Positions 44,990 to 57,192 of a stretch of DNA of 64,000 nt are shown here, piece after piece; position 1 is the first letter of the stretch; every line of letters begins with the position of its first letter. The stretch is from Hydnum rufescens UP504 (lineage: Eukaryota > Basidiomycota > Agaricomycetes > Cantharellales > Hydnaceae), in assembly GCA_014904985.1 (NCBI GenBank), contig MU128948.1, forward strand, positions 258,770 through 322,769, read 5' to 3'. The notes below the pieces were generated by a model. The model saw only the letters and a list, made by a program, of their open reading frames with translations, made no database searches and was not told where the DNA came from. Both the position numbers and the translations under genes were made by a program.

Positions 44990-46156
44990 AGATGAGGAGG
45001 GATGTCAAATGTTTTAATTGCCATCAGAAGGGTCATGTTAAGGTGGACAGGGCCCTCAGGGCTCCTCTGGATCTAGGATGGGTGCCCAGGAAAGCACATC
45101 AGCAGCCATGGAACATGCAGATGTTGAGGTGTGGGCTGTAATCAAGGCCATGTGGCCAAACTCAGATATCACAGCCATGATGGACAATCAATTGAATCCC
45201 CCATTGATGCCAAACCATATGATTCAGGGGTGACAAGGCATATGTTGCCATACAAAGAAAAATTCCTTAATTATCACTCTATTGACTCCCAACCAATGAC
45301 TGCAGCAGATAAGCATATATTCTACACTATTGGTATGAGTGATCTAACAATTAAAGTCCTGAATGCTGGGAAATATAAAGAACTCCAACGGTGTGACCAC
45401 TGGCAAAATTCCAGTTGGTGATAATGGTCTTTACAAAGTCAAGCATGCCAACATGGCAGCCAGGACTATGATTGAAACTATCAAACTTTCTGAGCTCCAT
45501 AAGTGATTGGGCCACATCTCTATTGACACCATTTGTTCCCTCATTAAAAACAACATCATCCAAGGAATTAAACTTGTGGACAATCTTGACAAATTCTCCA
45601 GTGATTCATGTGAATACATGAAAGCCATGAGGAAAGTGATTTGAAAGGAATGGATGGCTCCACTCACATCCTTTTTTGGTGAGGAAATTCATATGGACAT
45701 TTTGGGACCCTCACCAATCAATTCATTGGGTGGACACTCATATTACATTACTTTCACTGATGATGCAACATGATATATGAAAATTCAAGTCCTATGCATG
45801 AAGGATGAGGCCCTATTTGGGGACAACAAGTTTGGGTCCACAATGACACCATGTTGAAATTGGATGAATGCACAAATGAAGGATTTTGGGTGGGTTACAA
45901 TAACAATAGTCCTCATGCTCACAGAATATATTGGAAAGGTTGTAACATGATCTCCATTGAGCAAAACATCAAATTTACTGTGCTGATGATTGAAATTCCA
46001 TTCAATACAACAAGTACAAGCTCATGGCCACACACAATGGATGAAATCCCCCTGCCAATTCTATCCCCTGACCCACCAGCTCATGTTGAGCCAATTGAGT
46101 TAGCTAATGATATTCATGCAAAATGTAGGCCTGTTATGCCTGTCCAAATGTTGTAG
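44990..46156 (+). pseudogene. copia-2 zinc knuckle, protease and deleted integrase
   Basis: CFNCHQKGHVKVD zinc knuckle near 45010. Protease PYDSGVTRHMLPYKEKFLNY at about 45217. GAG-pre-integrase LGHISIDTICSLIKNN. Integrase start GEEIHMDILGPSPINSLGG (first catalytic Asp). It then jumps from ALFGDN to the late integrase segment, CTNEGFWVGYNNNSPHAHRI (from 45870), so the second Asp and the Glu are deleted. The linker ends near 46156. Confidence 0.85.
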
Positions 46157-46696
46157 CCCCTTGAAACTCCTCCAGCTCCTAAAGTAATCTGGACCATCCA
46201 ACCTGAATGGTGGTCCACTCATACCCATAAACCAGGACAGTACATACAACACCTTGAGCAAGGAAAAGGTACAGTACATGGCTACATGCACTCAAGACCA
46301 GATGACAAAATACCCAGCATCAGGGGGAGTGCTGCCACACCTGGAGATAATGACAATGATGCAAATTCCCCCATCAATGATGCCATGTATTACATCAAAT
46401 TTAATAATGCTGCATTACAAGACCTCAACAGTGAACCCAGATCTCTGGAAGAGGCTAAATCAAGAACAGACTGGCCAGAATAGAAAACACTATTGACATT
46501 GAACTTAAAACTGTTGAGGATGCTGAAATGTATGAAGAAGTCCCAAGGTCACAAGGCAAGAACATTGTTGACTGCAAGCTGGTTTTCAAAATCAAGTGCA
46601 AGGCTGATGGTAGTATTCTAAAGTACAAGGCATGTCTAGTTGCTCATGATTTCACACAAATTTATGGTGTTGACTACTATGAAACCTACTCCCCTG

Positions 46697-46849
46697 TATG
46701 GTTACTTAAGTTAGGTTACAAACCATGGAAACCTGAACCTAACCTGTGGTCAGGTTCAGGTTTTGCCCTCATGGGTGAACTCAGGTTCAGGTTAGGTTCA
46801 GGTTTTCCCCAAATGAGGCAAAACCTGACCTGAACCGAACTTAGACCAT
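46697..46849. mobile_element. hAT-like MITE (153 bp) of the 26490 family
   Basis: Starts TATGGTTAC, ends GACCAT, TSD CTCCCCTG (46689-46696 and 46850-46857). The interior has the same CAGGTTCAGGT/AACCTGAACC repeats as 26490-27199. It interrupts the RT coding sequence within YSPV. Confidence 0.82.
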
Positions 46850-47575
46850 CTCCCCTGTGGCACAACTTGCAAGTTTTCATACAATCATCATGATTGCTGT
46901 GGAAAATAATTGGGATATCAATTCCTTCAACTTCAATGGTGCTTATCTTAATGGCAAGTTGGATACTGATGAGATCTACATGCAGTTTCCCCTGGATATA
47001 AACCCTGAGGGATGTATACAATCCTCTGATTATGAACAATGCTTTACAGTCTCAAACAAGCTGGTAGACATTGTTACAATTCCCTTTCATGAGCTCTTAA
47101 TGATCTCAGATTTAGTGTGAGCCACACTGACCCTAGTGTTTTCCACACTCTTAAAGACAGAAAGCCTCTTATACTGGCAATTCATGTCAATGATTGCACT
47201 TTGATGGGCCCTTCAAGGGCACTGCTCAATGAATTCAAGACAAAGATTAATGCTAAGTATTCCATTACAGATCTTGGGCCACTATACTGGCTACTTGGTA
47301 TTAAGGTTGAGTGAGATCACAAATCTTGAATTATTCAACTCTCACAGACTTTGTACATCAACTCAATCATCACACAGTTTTCTCTGAATGATGCAAAGTC
47401 CATTGCCACACCAATGGAACTTGGGGCCATGTACTCACACACAGAGAGTCCAACCAATCCCATGGAAATTTAACAAATGAAATGTATCCCTTATTGCAAG
47501 GCAATTGGTAGCCTTGTGTATGCATCTATGGCCACACATCCCAATATCACCTTTGCCATATCAACCCTCTCTCAG

Positions 47576-48156
47576 CATCAGGGAAATCATTTACTCTCTG
47601 AAGATGGGATGTATCTCTGAAGACTCTGAAGCTGTAGAAGAGGGTGTAGTTAGAATAGGCTGAAGAGAACAATGTCTCAAACATCCCACAACTGAGATTC
47701 AAACTTTGCACACAGACCTCCAGAGGGACAGGTTGTTTCAACCCCATACATATTGCCTGGTGCTTATCTATATAGGAATTTATGTAACATCTCTCCATAT
47801 GGTAGCTTAGGTAACATGTTCTATAGGCAGCTTATGTAACATAATGATTATATAGTATGCAGTGATCATGTAGTATGATGATTATGTAACATGTAATATA
47901 GTGATTGTGTAATATTCAAAACAAAATGATTATGTAATATGTAAAATGAATGATTATGTAACATTACCATATATGGTAGCTCATGCCACATCTCCACATA
48001 TAATATTACTATATGGCAGCTTATGTAATTCATCTTCCAGTACTTCCAGTACTTCAGAAGGCTGGAAGAAGGCCTCTTCACAGTCTGAAGAAGGGACTTA
48101 CTGTTTGGCCCTTCCTGCCTTCAGAGTCTTTGAAGTGGCTTTTGATTTTCCTGATG
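47576..48156. mobile_element. MITE (581 bp) with CATCAGG ends
   Basis: CATCAGGGAAATCA...TGATTTTCCTGATG, 3 bp duplication CAG on both sides (47573-47575, 48157-48159). A 3 bp TSD suggests CACTA or PIF-type mobilisation; assignment open. The interior (47820-47990) holds degenerate GATTATGTAA repeats. RT reads LSQ-FLDN when it is ignored. Confidence 0.75.
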
Positions 48157-48701
48157 CAGTTCCTTGACAATCTGGGACTGGTACATTGGGAAGCCACCAA
48201 ATAAATTATATGATATTTGGCAGATGAAATATGTCAATCTAATGTATTTACTTGGCTTTACAGATGCTAATGGGGCTGCACAGAGCCATAGGTGCACAAT
48301 CTCTGGATATGCTTATCTAATAAAGGGCAGCACTGTCTTGTGGAGTTCAAGGAAGCAGGAACCCATTATGCTATCTACAGCAGAAGCAGAGAACATTGCT
48401 GCAACTCATGCAGCTAAGGTATTTGGTTACATTGGGTAATCAATGATTTGTTCCAAATCCCACTGAAGCCAACCATTCTTTATTGTGACAACCAATCTGC
48501 CCTATGACTCACTATGGGCAATAATTATCATGCCTGAATGAAACATATTGATATATCATTTCATTTCATCCACAAGACCATCAAGGATGGTACATTCAAT
48601 TTAGTTTACTGCCCTACAGATGACATGATGGCTGATATTCTTATGAAGGCACTCAGACCTATGAAGGTGGATTTTCACATGGTTGGACTCAGGCTATGTT
48701 G

Positions 48702-48715
48702 CACTTGAGGGGGAG
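48702..48715 (+). promoter_or_regulatory. Polypurine tract of copia-2
   Basis: CACTTGAGGGGGAG directly before TGTTGGAG, the same sequence type as in copia-A. Confidence 0.78.
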
Positions 48716-49284
48716 TGTTGGAGTGAGGTTTAGATCTGGTGAGCAGAATTAGGGATTACCCCTATTTTGGGTGTGAAGATGGACACAAGCATGCCTATGG
48801 TTGGGGAGGCACTTGTGAGTGTCTCCTAAGACCATGATTGTGAAATAAAGAACAGAGTGCAGAGGTCCAAACCAGTGGGGGATCTACATGTAGTACCTAC
48901 ACTATATATAATAAAAGGGAGTGGCCCTAGAGTGGGCCAGAAGAGCAGTGAGGGGTAGAGGCTGCAGTCTTGGTAATCAAGTGGGCACATGACACTAATA
49001 CACCACCAATAACCACCTACTCCATCACATGATGAGTTTCCCATGCTTGATTGCCTGGGTATCACTATAACTCCTTTTGTCTTTTCTTTTTTGTATGCCT
49101 TTGTGCATATGCTGCATATGTATTGTTTCTCCTATCCTGTAGGCCATAAAATGGCCAATGTACATGAATATTATAAGCATCAGGTCATTAAAGCCTGCCC
49201 TCACTCTGCTTGAGTATTTAGGCTCCCTTATATTCATCAGTTCTCTCATCACATAATGCTTACATAACTGGTACTTGTTCACTA
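48716..49284 (+). repeat. copia-2 3' LTR
   Basis: Starts TGTTGGAGTGAGG, ends TTCACTA. Interrupted at 48838-49030 by a small solo LTR. The other LTR shows the empty site (GACCATGATGAGTC). Confidence 0.86.
48838..49030 (-). repeat. Small solo LTR E (about 193 bp)
   Basis: TGTGAAATAAAG...TCCATCAC inserted between copies of ATGAT. Its reverse complement resembles 59394-59570 (shared CTATATATAGTGTAGGTACT). Confidence 0.7.
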
Positions 49285-49554
49285 CTTTGCCCATGGAATA
49301 CTCTTCAGAGCAAGACTAGTGGCAGTTGCCTTGGCTGATGGGATGACAGAGCACTTGGACTTAGACTTAGTAGTACACAGAATGGCAGGGCCAGTAGGGA
49401 CTGCAATGGGGTCAGGTTTTTTTCATCCCATTGCAGTGGCAAAGTGAGAGTGGTAGTTGCTGGCTTATGAACATAGTGGGCTTGCAGAGAAGTGCACAAG
49501 GATTCAAGCAGGAGGATTTGGAAACTTTTGAAAAGGGATTCGGGGCTTGGGTAG
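49285..49554. other. Unassigned spacer
   Basis: 270 bp between copia-2 and a solo LTR. It contains one GGGATTCGGGG. No feature recognised. Confidence 0.45.
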
Positions 49555-50029
49555 TGTCAGAGTCCATCCATCTTCAGGTAGTTTTCATTTAGTTCTGGTT
49601 TGATTCCACTTCATTTCCTTTGCTTCCAATTCCCCCTGCCTGCCTTCCCATTCCTATCCCCTTGTACCTTCTGTTCCTGTTCCTTTGTGCCTGCCATTCC
49701 TGGAACCACTCCCCCATAGTATAGTGATCAAGTATAAGTAGTCTGGTGGTGAAGTCCAGAGACCTCAGCTTTGGTCTCTCAGGATTTCCACCTCTATTCC
49801 AGACTACAGAGTATAGTCCAGCTGAAGTGTGACCTGCAAGTTGAAGACTAGCTCACCACTCATTCCACATAGACCCTTCTGTGCTGCAGGACATCCCTTC
49901 TTGTCTCCTGTCCTCTGTTATCTCATTCTCACCCAAGTTCATTTGGACTTAGTTGGACTTATCTGTACTTAGCCAGATTTATTGGTGTTTACACTTGTTT
50001 GGTGCTCTTGTTGAAGCATGGCCCTGACA
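49555..50029 (+). repeat. Solo Ty3/gypsy LTR (475 bp)
   Basis: TGTCAGAG...CCCTGACA, same family as 4642-5252, with TATAAGTAGTCTGG and CTCAGGATTTCC blocks. All CpGs are lost. The flanking 5 bp do not match, so the edges may be altered. Confidence 0.83.
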
Positions 50030-50033
50030 AGTA

Positions 50034-50582
50034 CAGTCTTTCACCACTGTTTGAATCTCACCACTATTTGAACAATTTGGTTATTTCTCTTCCACCCCAT
50101 CCCTTTGGCAGAGAGATGTACCTAACTATTTTACACATTCCTGGAGAATTCCATGACAATCTGCCCAGGGAATGACATGTAGTGAGGTGAACAAGGGACA
50201 ACTTGAACAAAAATGGCATTTGCTTCCAGTGTCAGTTCTGAATCATGGCATCAATGCCTTGCTCATACTGTATGGTTTCCAGGAGCCTTGGAAATTGTAC
50301 TGAGTAGTGCTTCAGCTTTCCAGGGGGAAATTGAAAAAACAAAAACACCATCCTGAGTGAATGCAAAGGAAGTATTCAAATAGTGGTGATTATGCAATCT
50401 GGGCACTCTGGTCTGCATCCACACTGAGAACTCACACTGTCCTGAGGAGCATGGGTAGCAGCATCATTAGTTAGCTAAATGGATTTACAACAATGCCTGC
50501 TATATTTTATGAGATATAAGAGGGATTTGAAGTGTGTAGAGACAAATGAACAAAGTGTTGTTCAAACAGTGGTGAATGACTG
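50034..50582. mobile_element. Pogo-type MITE (549 bp)
   Basis: CAGTCTTTCACCACTGTTTG... and the complement ...CAGTGGTGAATGACTG, with TA on both sides (50032-50033, 50583-50584). The ends resemble CAGTCATTCCCCACTATTTG at 60426, next to a pogo-like transposase. A second inverted pair, CACCACTATTTGAA/TTCAAATAGTGGTG, lies just inside the left end and near 50373. Confidence 0.8.
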
Positions 50583-50584
50583 TA

Positions 50585-51225
50585 GCTCCAAACCCATTTT
50601 CAAATCACTCTCCCTAATCAAACCAGTTTATCAATACACCCCCACTGGACATTTAGCAAGACTGAAAAGGGAAAGAGAGACTATGAAGGCCCCTTCAGGG
50701 CCATATACAGTGGTCACCTACAGAATATTTCAACCATAGGTCTGTCACATGTCACAAAGCCTAACCTACTGAGGGTTTATCACAGGTCACCCCCTGGGCT
50801 AAGAATTCCTAGTCAAGAAAATGTCCCTTAAAACCTTTTCATATGCTGTCCACCAGTACTCTTGTTTATGCCATGGAGGCTGAAGTGCAGCATTCATATG
50901 GAGGTTTATTCTTTGCTGATTTACCATCCCTGCTCCCCCTGACCTCTGATCCCCATGGTACTGTGCTGTACAGACAGTGTATCATTTTCTGTGATAATGC
51001 CTGAAGCTTACAATGTGCTGATGTCAACTACTGTAGCATCAACAAGTGATTCTGCTGTGCCCTACTCTACTGCATTGGGATGCTTCTGGACTATGCAATT
51101 GAGTCTGAATCCAATTCTTCTAGAGCAAGAGTCTGCCCTCATCTCACTAAACTCAACCATGCTCCTCTTGTGCTGATTGAAAAAGAGATTACAGATCTAA
51201 TCAATAAGAACCCCTGAAGGCCAGC
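50585..51225. other. Unassigned decayed sequence
   Basis: 640 bp with no CpG and only short frames; probably old repeat DNA. It ends at a sharp change to CpG-containing sequence near 51226. Confidence 0.45.
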
Positions 51226-54200
51226 AGTCGAGTCGAGCGATCCATGAGTCTCCCTGCTTCTTAAAAAACCCACCAGATGGCAGTTGCCCTTCACTACATA
51301 GGCATGGGTAGGTTCTCAATCCAGTGAATCGTGAGATGCTTTCCACTCTTGCTCCCGCCCTCTTTTGCATTCACCTGCATTTTCCCCCTTCTCCCCTGAT
51401 TCGCCTCATTGTTCCTCCTTATGTTTGCTTGCATGAGTACAATTAACTTCGAATTCAATTGTTCCGGTAAGCTTGTGACAGTCACTCCCGTGATGTGACA
51501 TCACGTTCTTCGGTTTATGGTCCCAGCCCAAGGTTCCGCCGCCTCCGCTCTCCCAAACTACATTCGAAATGCTTCTCTTGGAGGACATCACACACAACCT
51601 TACAAGTATGTACTTGCAAAATTCTGTGGACAGCCGATATCGGGCCTGTGGAGTCGTGCCGAACCCTTACAGTGCACGTTGTTCTTTGTTGAAGATCCTA
51701 AAAGGGGCTTAGCTTTCTCAAGTTGTAACTTTTCACGGGAAACGGATGTCTTCAAGAGAACTACTACTCTCGCCAGACGGCCTGCTAGCACTTCGTAGCA
51801 TAGTCCGCCGCCGCCATCCAATAATGTAATCCGACGAATATCCTATTTTTGCTCCCCGCCCATCTGACTGACTCCTCTGCATCCGGGAAATCCTGCTGTG
51901 GCTATAGACTGAGAACAACAAATATGTTTATGCCTTTCAGAGGTTGCTTACTGGTGCCATGCATGATCTATTCTGAAAGACAGGAGCCACAGCTTCTGTC
52001 AATGTCATGCCTGTCGAAACCAATGGACCCTATCACGGAGTCAACTGAATGGTCTTTGTGTCATTTTTGGCCTCATTTCCACATGCTTTTGTCATCGTGA
52101 CGGGCGCTAATGAGATGGAGGCATCTCGTTGAGACTGAATGGATAGGGGTGGTTGAATACCTCCTTCTATTCTCTGACATTCTGACATGCATACAATGCG
52201 TTAATCGATCCGCTCAAACCCCACTAGTTCTGCGTTTCTCACACTCACAACGTCCATGTCTCGTCCTCATCCTTTGTGCAGCATATTCTTGTCCATCCAC
52301 GCAACCGTTCAGTATCTGGTTCACGGGAAGACCTTCATGTCCCGCTGTGTAGACGGCGTTCTAGTCCCCATCCTAACAATCTCTGGATTGCTGGCGACCA
52401 TGACCGGGATCTGGAATACTTGCCTCTTCTCTGTCTAATGCCGAGTTTCTCTATCCTAACCTTGTCTGCTTCCAGCATTCGGCTGCCGTTTTCTTGGACT
52501 TGAATGGGTGAACTTGAGCGCAATGGAGAGTGGAAGACTTCCGGTCATGGCTCGTAGGCATCAAGTCATCTTCGTTTCGGGTATCTTCTCCAACGGGATC
52601 AATGTTACCGATCGATAAGGATATCCTGTCTTGCACGGATCCCTCGCACGTCTCCTAGACAACGAAACGCCCCGATTGCACTCCCCCAAACCGTGTGGCA
52701 TGCTTTCCGTCACGCTCACGTGGTACACCACGCTCCGCAAAGCCGTTGTTGCCTGGCGAGATTCTGCTTATAAACCGAATCGCCAGGGGGACAAGGGACA
52801 CTTGGTGGACTTCGGTTGCGTTGAGCTCTAAGCGGTCCTGCGCCTATGTGTACTAATCCCGCGGCAGTCGCAGGGTTCAGGGGTAACTCGAGGAGTGTTG
52901 TCGGTGACGTTGGATTCTCTTCAGGGGACGTGTTTGGTGCCTCCCTGGGAATTTTGTACTATATCTCTAAGGAACGAGGGTCGTTGCAACGGTTGATCAA
53001 TCATAGGCAGATGACCCCCGCGCACCCCACTCATAGATCTTCCCAGCGTGCCAAGTTCGGATTGGCATGAGGCCGACGGCAGGTCCATCCGCTCCCTTCG
53101 GGACTAGGAGGATCATTATTATTGAGGGATAGTGTGGCATGGAACAATGACCCACGACATTTGGTGTAAATCAATTATCGATCTCGAACATCAACATATG
53201 AGGCAATCCAAACCCGGCTGTGGGTATTGGTGAGTAAAAAGGCGCCGCACCAGGGTAGCGAAAATTCCCTGGAAAACACAGCCAATCTCTACTAATGATT
53301 TACATGAGAAATCATACCAGGATAATCGGATTGCTGCCGAATTTGTGCCGGGGTCACTCTCGAGGTACAGTCCTAGGATGCCCTTGGGCCTGTGCCATGC
53401 CTGCCCAGTTTTTTCTGAGCTTCCAAATCCGGTCGTGGGAATGGCTCTTGGAGAGAGACGTAAAACTGTAGAACGTGGCTTTTCTTCCTTAAACAGCGAC
53501 CCGTGTCGCTAGCGGTATTCAAATAGCGGGTTTTTGTTTTTAATTTTACATATGACCTCGTTACTTGTCCGTCCGGATTTCAAGCCTAGTAATTCGTGAC
53601 TGGCATCATTGCACTTTATCGTCGTTATTGATGTTGTAGTCATTTTGAGCGGAGATTACCTTGCCAAGTACTGTACGGGGACTTCTCCCCTTAGGGGTTA
53701 GTATGTGTGCGGCGCATTTCGTGAGTGTGGAATCCCACTCTCGCCAATGCACTATTACCATTTGAGATTGGGTGCCGTCTCCTGGCACGAATTGGTCCCT
53801 ACCATCGGCGGATTCTCTCGATCCACATCCACAGCGTGGTCATCATTATCATTTTACCAAGACTCGGAAAGAAATAGGTTGCGAAACCCGCGGAATCGGG
53901 CAATTCAGCGCTGGATCTTCTTTTGATTATTTTGACCGTGCTGCTTTCCACGTAATGGATGGACTGCATCGACTCCTCTCCTCCCTTCTCTGTATAAAAG
54001 ATGCAGGCGGTGGGTTACAGTAAGCTGGGAGAAGCGAATGGGACAGCAACTCGTTGGTAATATTAATTATCGACATCGGAGGAAAGTCATAAAGGGCCAA
54101 TCCTGCCGCGGCCATCTCAATCTGTGTCTGCAGCGCGGAGATAGCGAAGATATTCAGTCCATGAAGTACGAAAGGCACCAAGCAAGAGTATTAGTTTTAC

Positions 54201-56273
54201 ACCGAGTCATCGATCTTCCAAAGTCCGCCATGGGTTGTCGTCTCCGCTCGCTCCTAGCGCTGGAGAAGGAAAACCCAGGTGGCTCTGGTTGTGCGGCTTG
54301 ACTGTGTGAGCCATTCGCGAGGGGTAACCCTGAATGCGGGTACAGAAGGATATACACCTTAGCCTCCAAGGAAGCTTCAATGCCACTGCCGCACCGGGTT
54401 CATGCAGCTGGGAAACTATTATGCTAAATTTTAAATTGTGATAAAACAAAAATAGAAGATCACCGCGAGCCAGCCATGCGGAGGAAGAACCGACGCCAGG
54501 TGATGCGTTGACACGTACCGATAGGTTGTTGAATGTTTGAAAGATTATGAGGACTATGGATGCTTCCTCGGTGAAGGTGAGGGATCCCTAGATTTCACTC
54601 TTGTTTCTGGGACCAAGAAGGGCATGGATATAGGCTGGTTGGCAGAATTCGTCGAGGCCACCACAAGCCAAAGACGTAAAATTACACAACACAACAGTCT
54701 ATTTTTGTTTGTGTGTGCTCATATGCCGTAAGGGCACCGCCTCTGAAATCGACAACGGGGCGACCAGAGGTCGTAGTAGGAATGGAAACAATACAGGTAC
54801 ATTGGATACCAAATGAAAAGGCGGAGCATACGGCAGAAATATCGAAGCTTGTCGTTTGCTTTGCGTACAAGGCTTGGATCGCTTCAGCTACCCGTAGGAG
54901 GCAGGTTCGAAGTGATAGAGCCACCACCACTGCCACGCCTCCTTAGCCCCATTGGGTTCCACCCAGCTGAACATGGCAGTGTTTCCCTCATTTCCCGCTT
55001 TGCACTTCATGTTATTTTTTACGTCGTCGCTTATAATTCTTCGCACCATTCACTTCTTCTCCCTAATTTGTTTACCCTCAGAATTTGTGGTACCACATGC
55101 ATAATTGTTGATAACTCTATAGCCATCAAGAACAATTACCTCCCATTACCTGATTATGACCTCAGGCGCCAATGCTGTGGCGTGATAGGGGCACGGCGCA
55201 AGCACGAAGTGGGTCTGAGCGAGGTGATGAGCGGAGGTTAATCTCGAAACAGCACCGCAGGGCCCCCTCCTTCATTCTCGCCTGCACTTATCTACGCGGG
55301 AGAGGGGAATAAATTGAATTATAAAAAGAAGGCATTCTGTGTTAGTGAGCGTGGGATGTTCCTTTTCCCTTTGGCGCTATTACCGGCCGAGAACCGGAGT
55401 ACCTGTATGGGTGGATGTGTACCTTTCTCATTCTCATCCATACGCCTTCGGGAGTTAATGGCGGTTTCGGCATTCTCCATTTCGTCACTGTCGTACGACG
55501 AATTGAAGAGAAGATTGGACGCTGAGGGCTGTCTCCAGTCTCAGATGCGTCAGATGCTCTCAGATGCTTCAGATATAATCATTGCCATTCTTGAAAACAG
55601 CGATCCGGGCAAGCAAGCCAGCGCGATCGGGGGCCACTGTGCCAGGAGTGGGGCGGCGTTCCTGAGTTTTCCGGGGCCCGTGATGGCGACCAGGGCAGCA
55701 GTCACTCCTAATCCCATTGATAGAGGCGTATGCTCAAGACAAATTAGTGTAAATAGCAAAGCGGTGAGTCTCCTAAGGGTGCTGCCACATGAAGTGCACT
55801 TGTTCCATAGGAGAATCGAGGAGTGAGAAGTCGAGGGACCTCGAGACGATGGATGGTGGGAGGGAGGCAAGGACGAGGCGAGCTGCAAATCTAAAGGGGA
55901 CGGCATCCGAGTGATAGGAACGGGCGTGGGAGTCCGGCCAGTGGACGTTCATCTCCAGGTAGGGCACCGAGTTTGGGACTTGGAGCGTGAATTGACGAGT
56001 GAACATAGTCGATGGACGCGCCGACACGCGCGGTCCCTGCGCTTACCCGCCCTGATCCTGTTCGCCTTACGATGGGGATCATGCGAAGCGGAGAAGGAAG
56101 CGAATAGAAAAAGCTGTCAATTGGATCTCCGATCATGATAGTGCAGGGTCCCCCCCAAGTAATTCAGATGAATTTGTGTTCTGGGCGCTGAACCCGGTCC
56201 TGTTATTCAGCCTGCCTTTTCGCTCTGCCCTCTTCCCTTGTGCCTCCATCCAGCACTGCGTTCCAGTGTCATT
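51226..56273. other. 5 kb low-repeat, CpG-rich DNA without a recognisable gene
   Basis: Composition changes at about 51226 (CAGTCGAGTCGAGCG). Open frames up to 170 codons (e.g. 55314-55826 plus; 54813-55241 plus) show no domain, signal peptide or splice pattern that I recognise. The last few hundred bases should hold the promoter of the gene at 56274. Transcription evidence would be needed to call genes here. Confidence 0.5.
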
Positions 56274-57192
56274 ATGCGTCTCGCCACCAAGCTCATCACC
56301 GCACTCGCTGCCACAGCTGGATTCGTTTCTGCGTCCACCTTGCAATCCAAGCGCGGCTTCGTTGACATCTGCGCACCCCTTGACGGTGACCTCAAGATTC
56401 TGGGCGTCAATTACGGCAAGATCGACGTCTGTCTCTGCGTGTCTGCCATTCCCGGTATGTCTTCCTACTCCCCCACGCGCCCTACTTTTCGTTTGAGACT
56501 GATTTTGTATCACCAGCATTCATCAAGACCGACCCAACGGGCAAGAAGGCCTCCAAGCACCTGGGCGAACCATACCTCACCGACTACCTCACCAACCTTA
56601 CCGAGACAACTCCGGGCGCTCAGGACTGCCAATATCCTGACCATGCGATCCCTGCCTGCACCCCCAACTGCGGCTTCACTTGCCAGGTACGTAGAGCCGT
56701 TCTTTCTTTTCAGACCAGACAATAAAATACAGTCACCATACGCGTTTCAGCCACCGTACGTCATGTGGGGCGGGACTTGCGTCCTCCCTCCCAGTTCTGG
56801 TCTCAAGAAGCGTGGGCTGGACATTGATCTTGATGAGGATCTCAGATGTGCGTGGGGTCTGACCAAGTGCGGCGCGTGGAACCAGCCTGTAGCCCAGGTT
56901 GGCTTCGAATGTCTCGACACACGCTCTCATCTGGAAAGTTGTACGTCTGCTTTCTTCCCTTGGTACCTCCGGTTAATTCACCCCTGATGATCCCGGCAAT
57001 ATTGAAATAGGTGGCGGCTGCACTCTCGCTTTTGGCACTAATGAAGCAACTGGACAAGATTGCACAGCTATCCCAGGTGTCTTGGGAGTGTTGTGCGAGG
57101 AAAGCAAATGCGTTGTGCACTCTTGCAGGCGCGGGTGGGTCGAGCAAGTCGACGACGAGGGCGTAATGAGCTGCGTCAAGAAAGAGGATTAA
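56274..57192 (+). CDS. CPL1-like secreted cysteine-rich protein
   Basis: 240 residues in four exons: 56274-56454, 56517-56686, 56751-56940, 57011-57192. All introns are GT...AG (62, 64 and 70 nt) and all phases agree. The signal peptide MRLATKLITALAATAGFVSA is followed by a dibasic SKR. There are 18 cysteines. The C-terminal signature ECLDTRSHLESCGGC, QDCTAIPGV and CEESKCVVHSC is that of the fungal CPL1-like domain (named for Cryptococcus Cpl1, a secreted protein). One N-glycosylation site is present, NLT in exon 2. Expected to be extracellular; molecular role unknown. The gene looks intact: good donor sites, no stops and a normal start context (ATTATGCG). It is the only gene in the window without visible damage. 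Confidence 0.85.

Larger units (their letters stand above)
46160..48700 (+). pseudogene. copia-2 reverse transcriptase and RNase H, twice interrupted
   Basis: RT start EVPRSQGKNIVDCKLVFKIK (46534), YYETYSPV cut by a hAT-like MITE, NSFNFNGAYLNGKL (46922), active site LAIHVNDCTLMG (47175; VND in place of VDD), ITDLGPLYWLLGIKVE. ISTLSQ is cut by a MITE, then QFLDNLG and RNase H FTDANGAAQSHRCTISGYAYL with VLWSSRKQEPI. Stops near 46480, 47120, 47312 and 48198. Confidence 0.87.
42545..49284 (+). mobile_element. copia-2: Ty1/copia element, plus strand
   Basis: Same family as copia-A (very similar gag, protease and RT). 5' LTR 42545-42919 (start lost), PBS, gag, protease, part of integrase, RT, RNase H, purine tract, 3' LTR 48716-49284. 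Insertions: B2 repeat at 43062, hAT-like MITE at 46697, MITE at 47576, small LTR at 48838. Integrase is internally deleted. Many stops. Confidence 0.88.

Noticed and set aside
47820..47990. GATTATGTAA repeats as a CRISPR-like or satellite array
   Set aside because: Irregular spacing and degenerate units inside a MITE; simple-sequence drift is enough to explain it.
55314..55826. 170-codon open frame as a protein-coding gene
   Set aside because: No recognisable domain, no signal peptide and no exon pattern. Overlapping frames of similar size exist on both strands.
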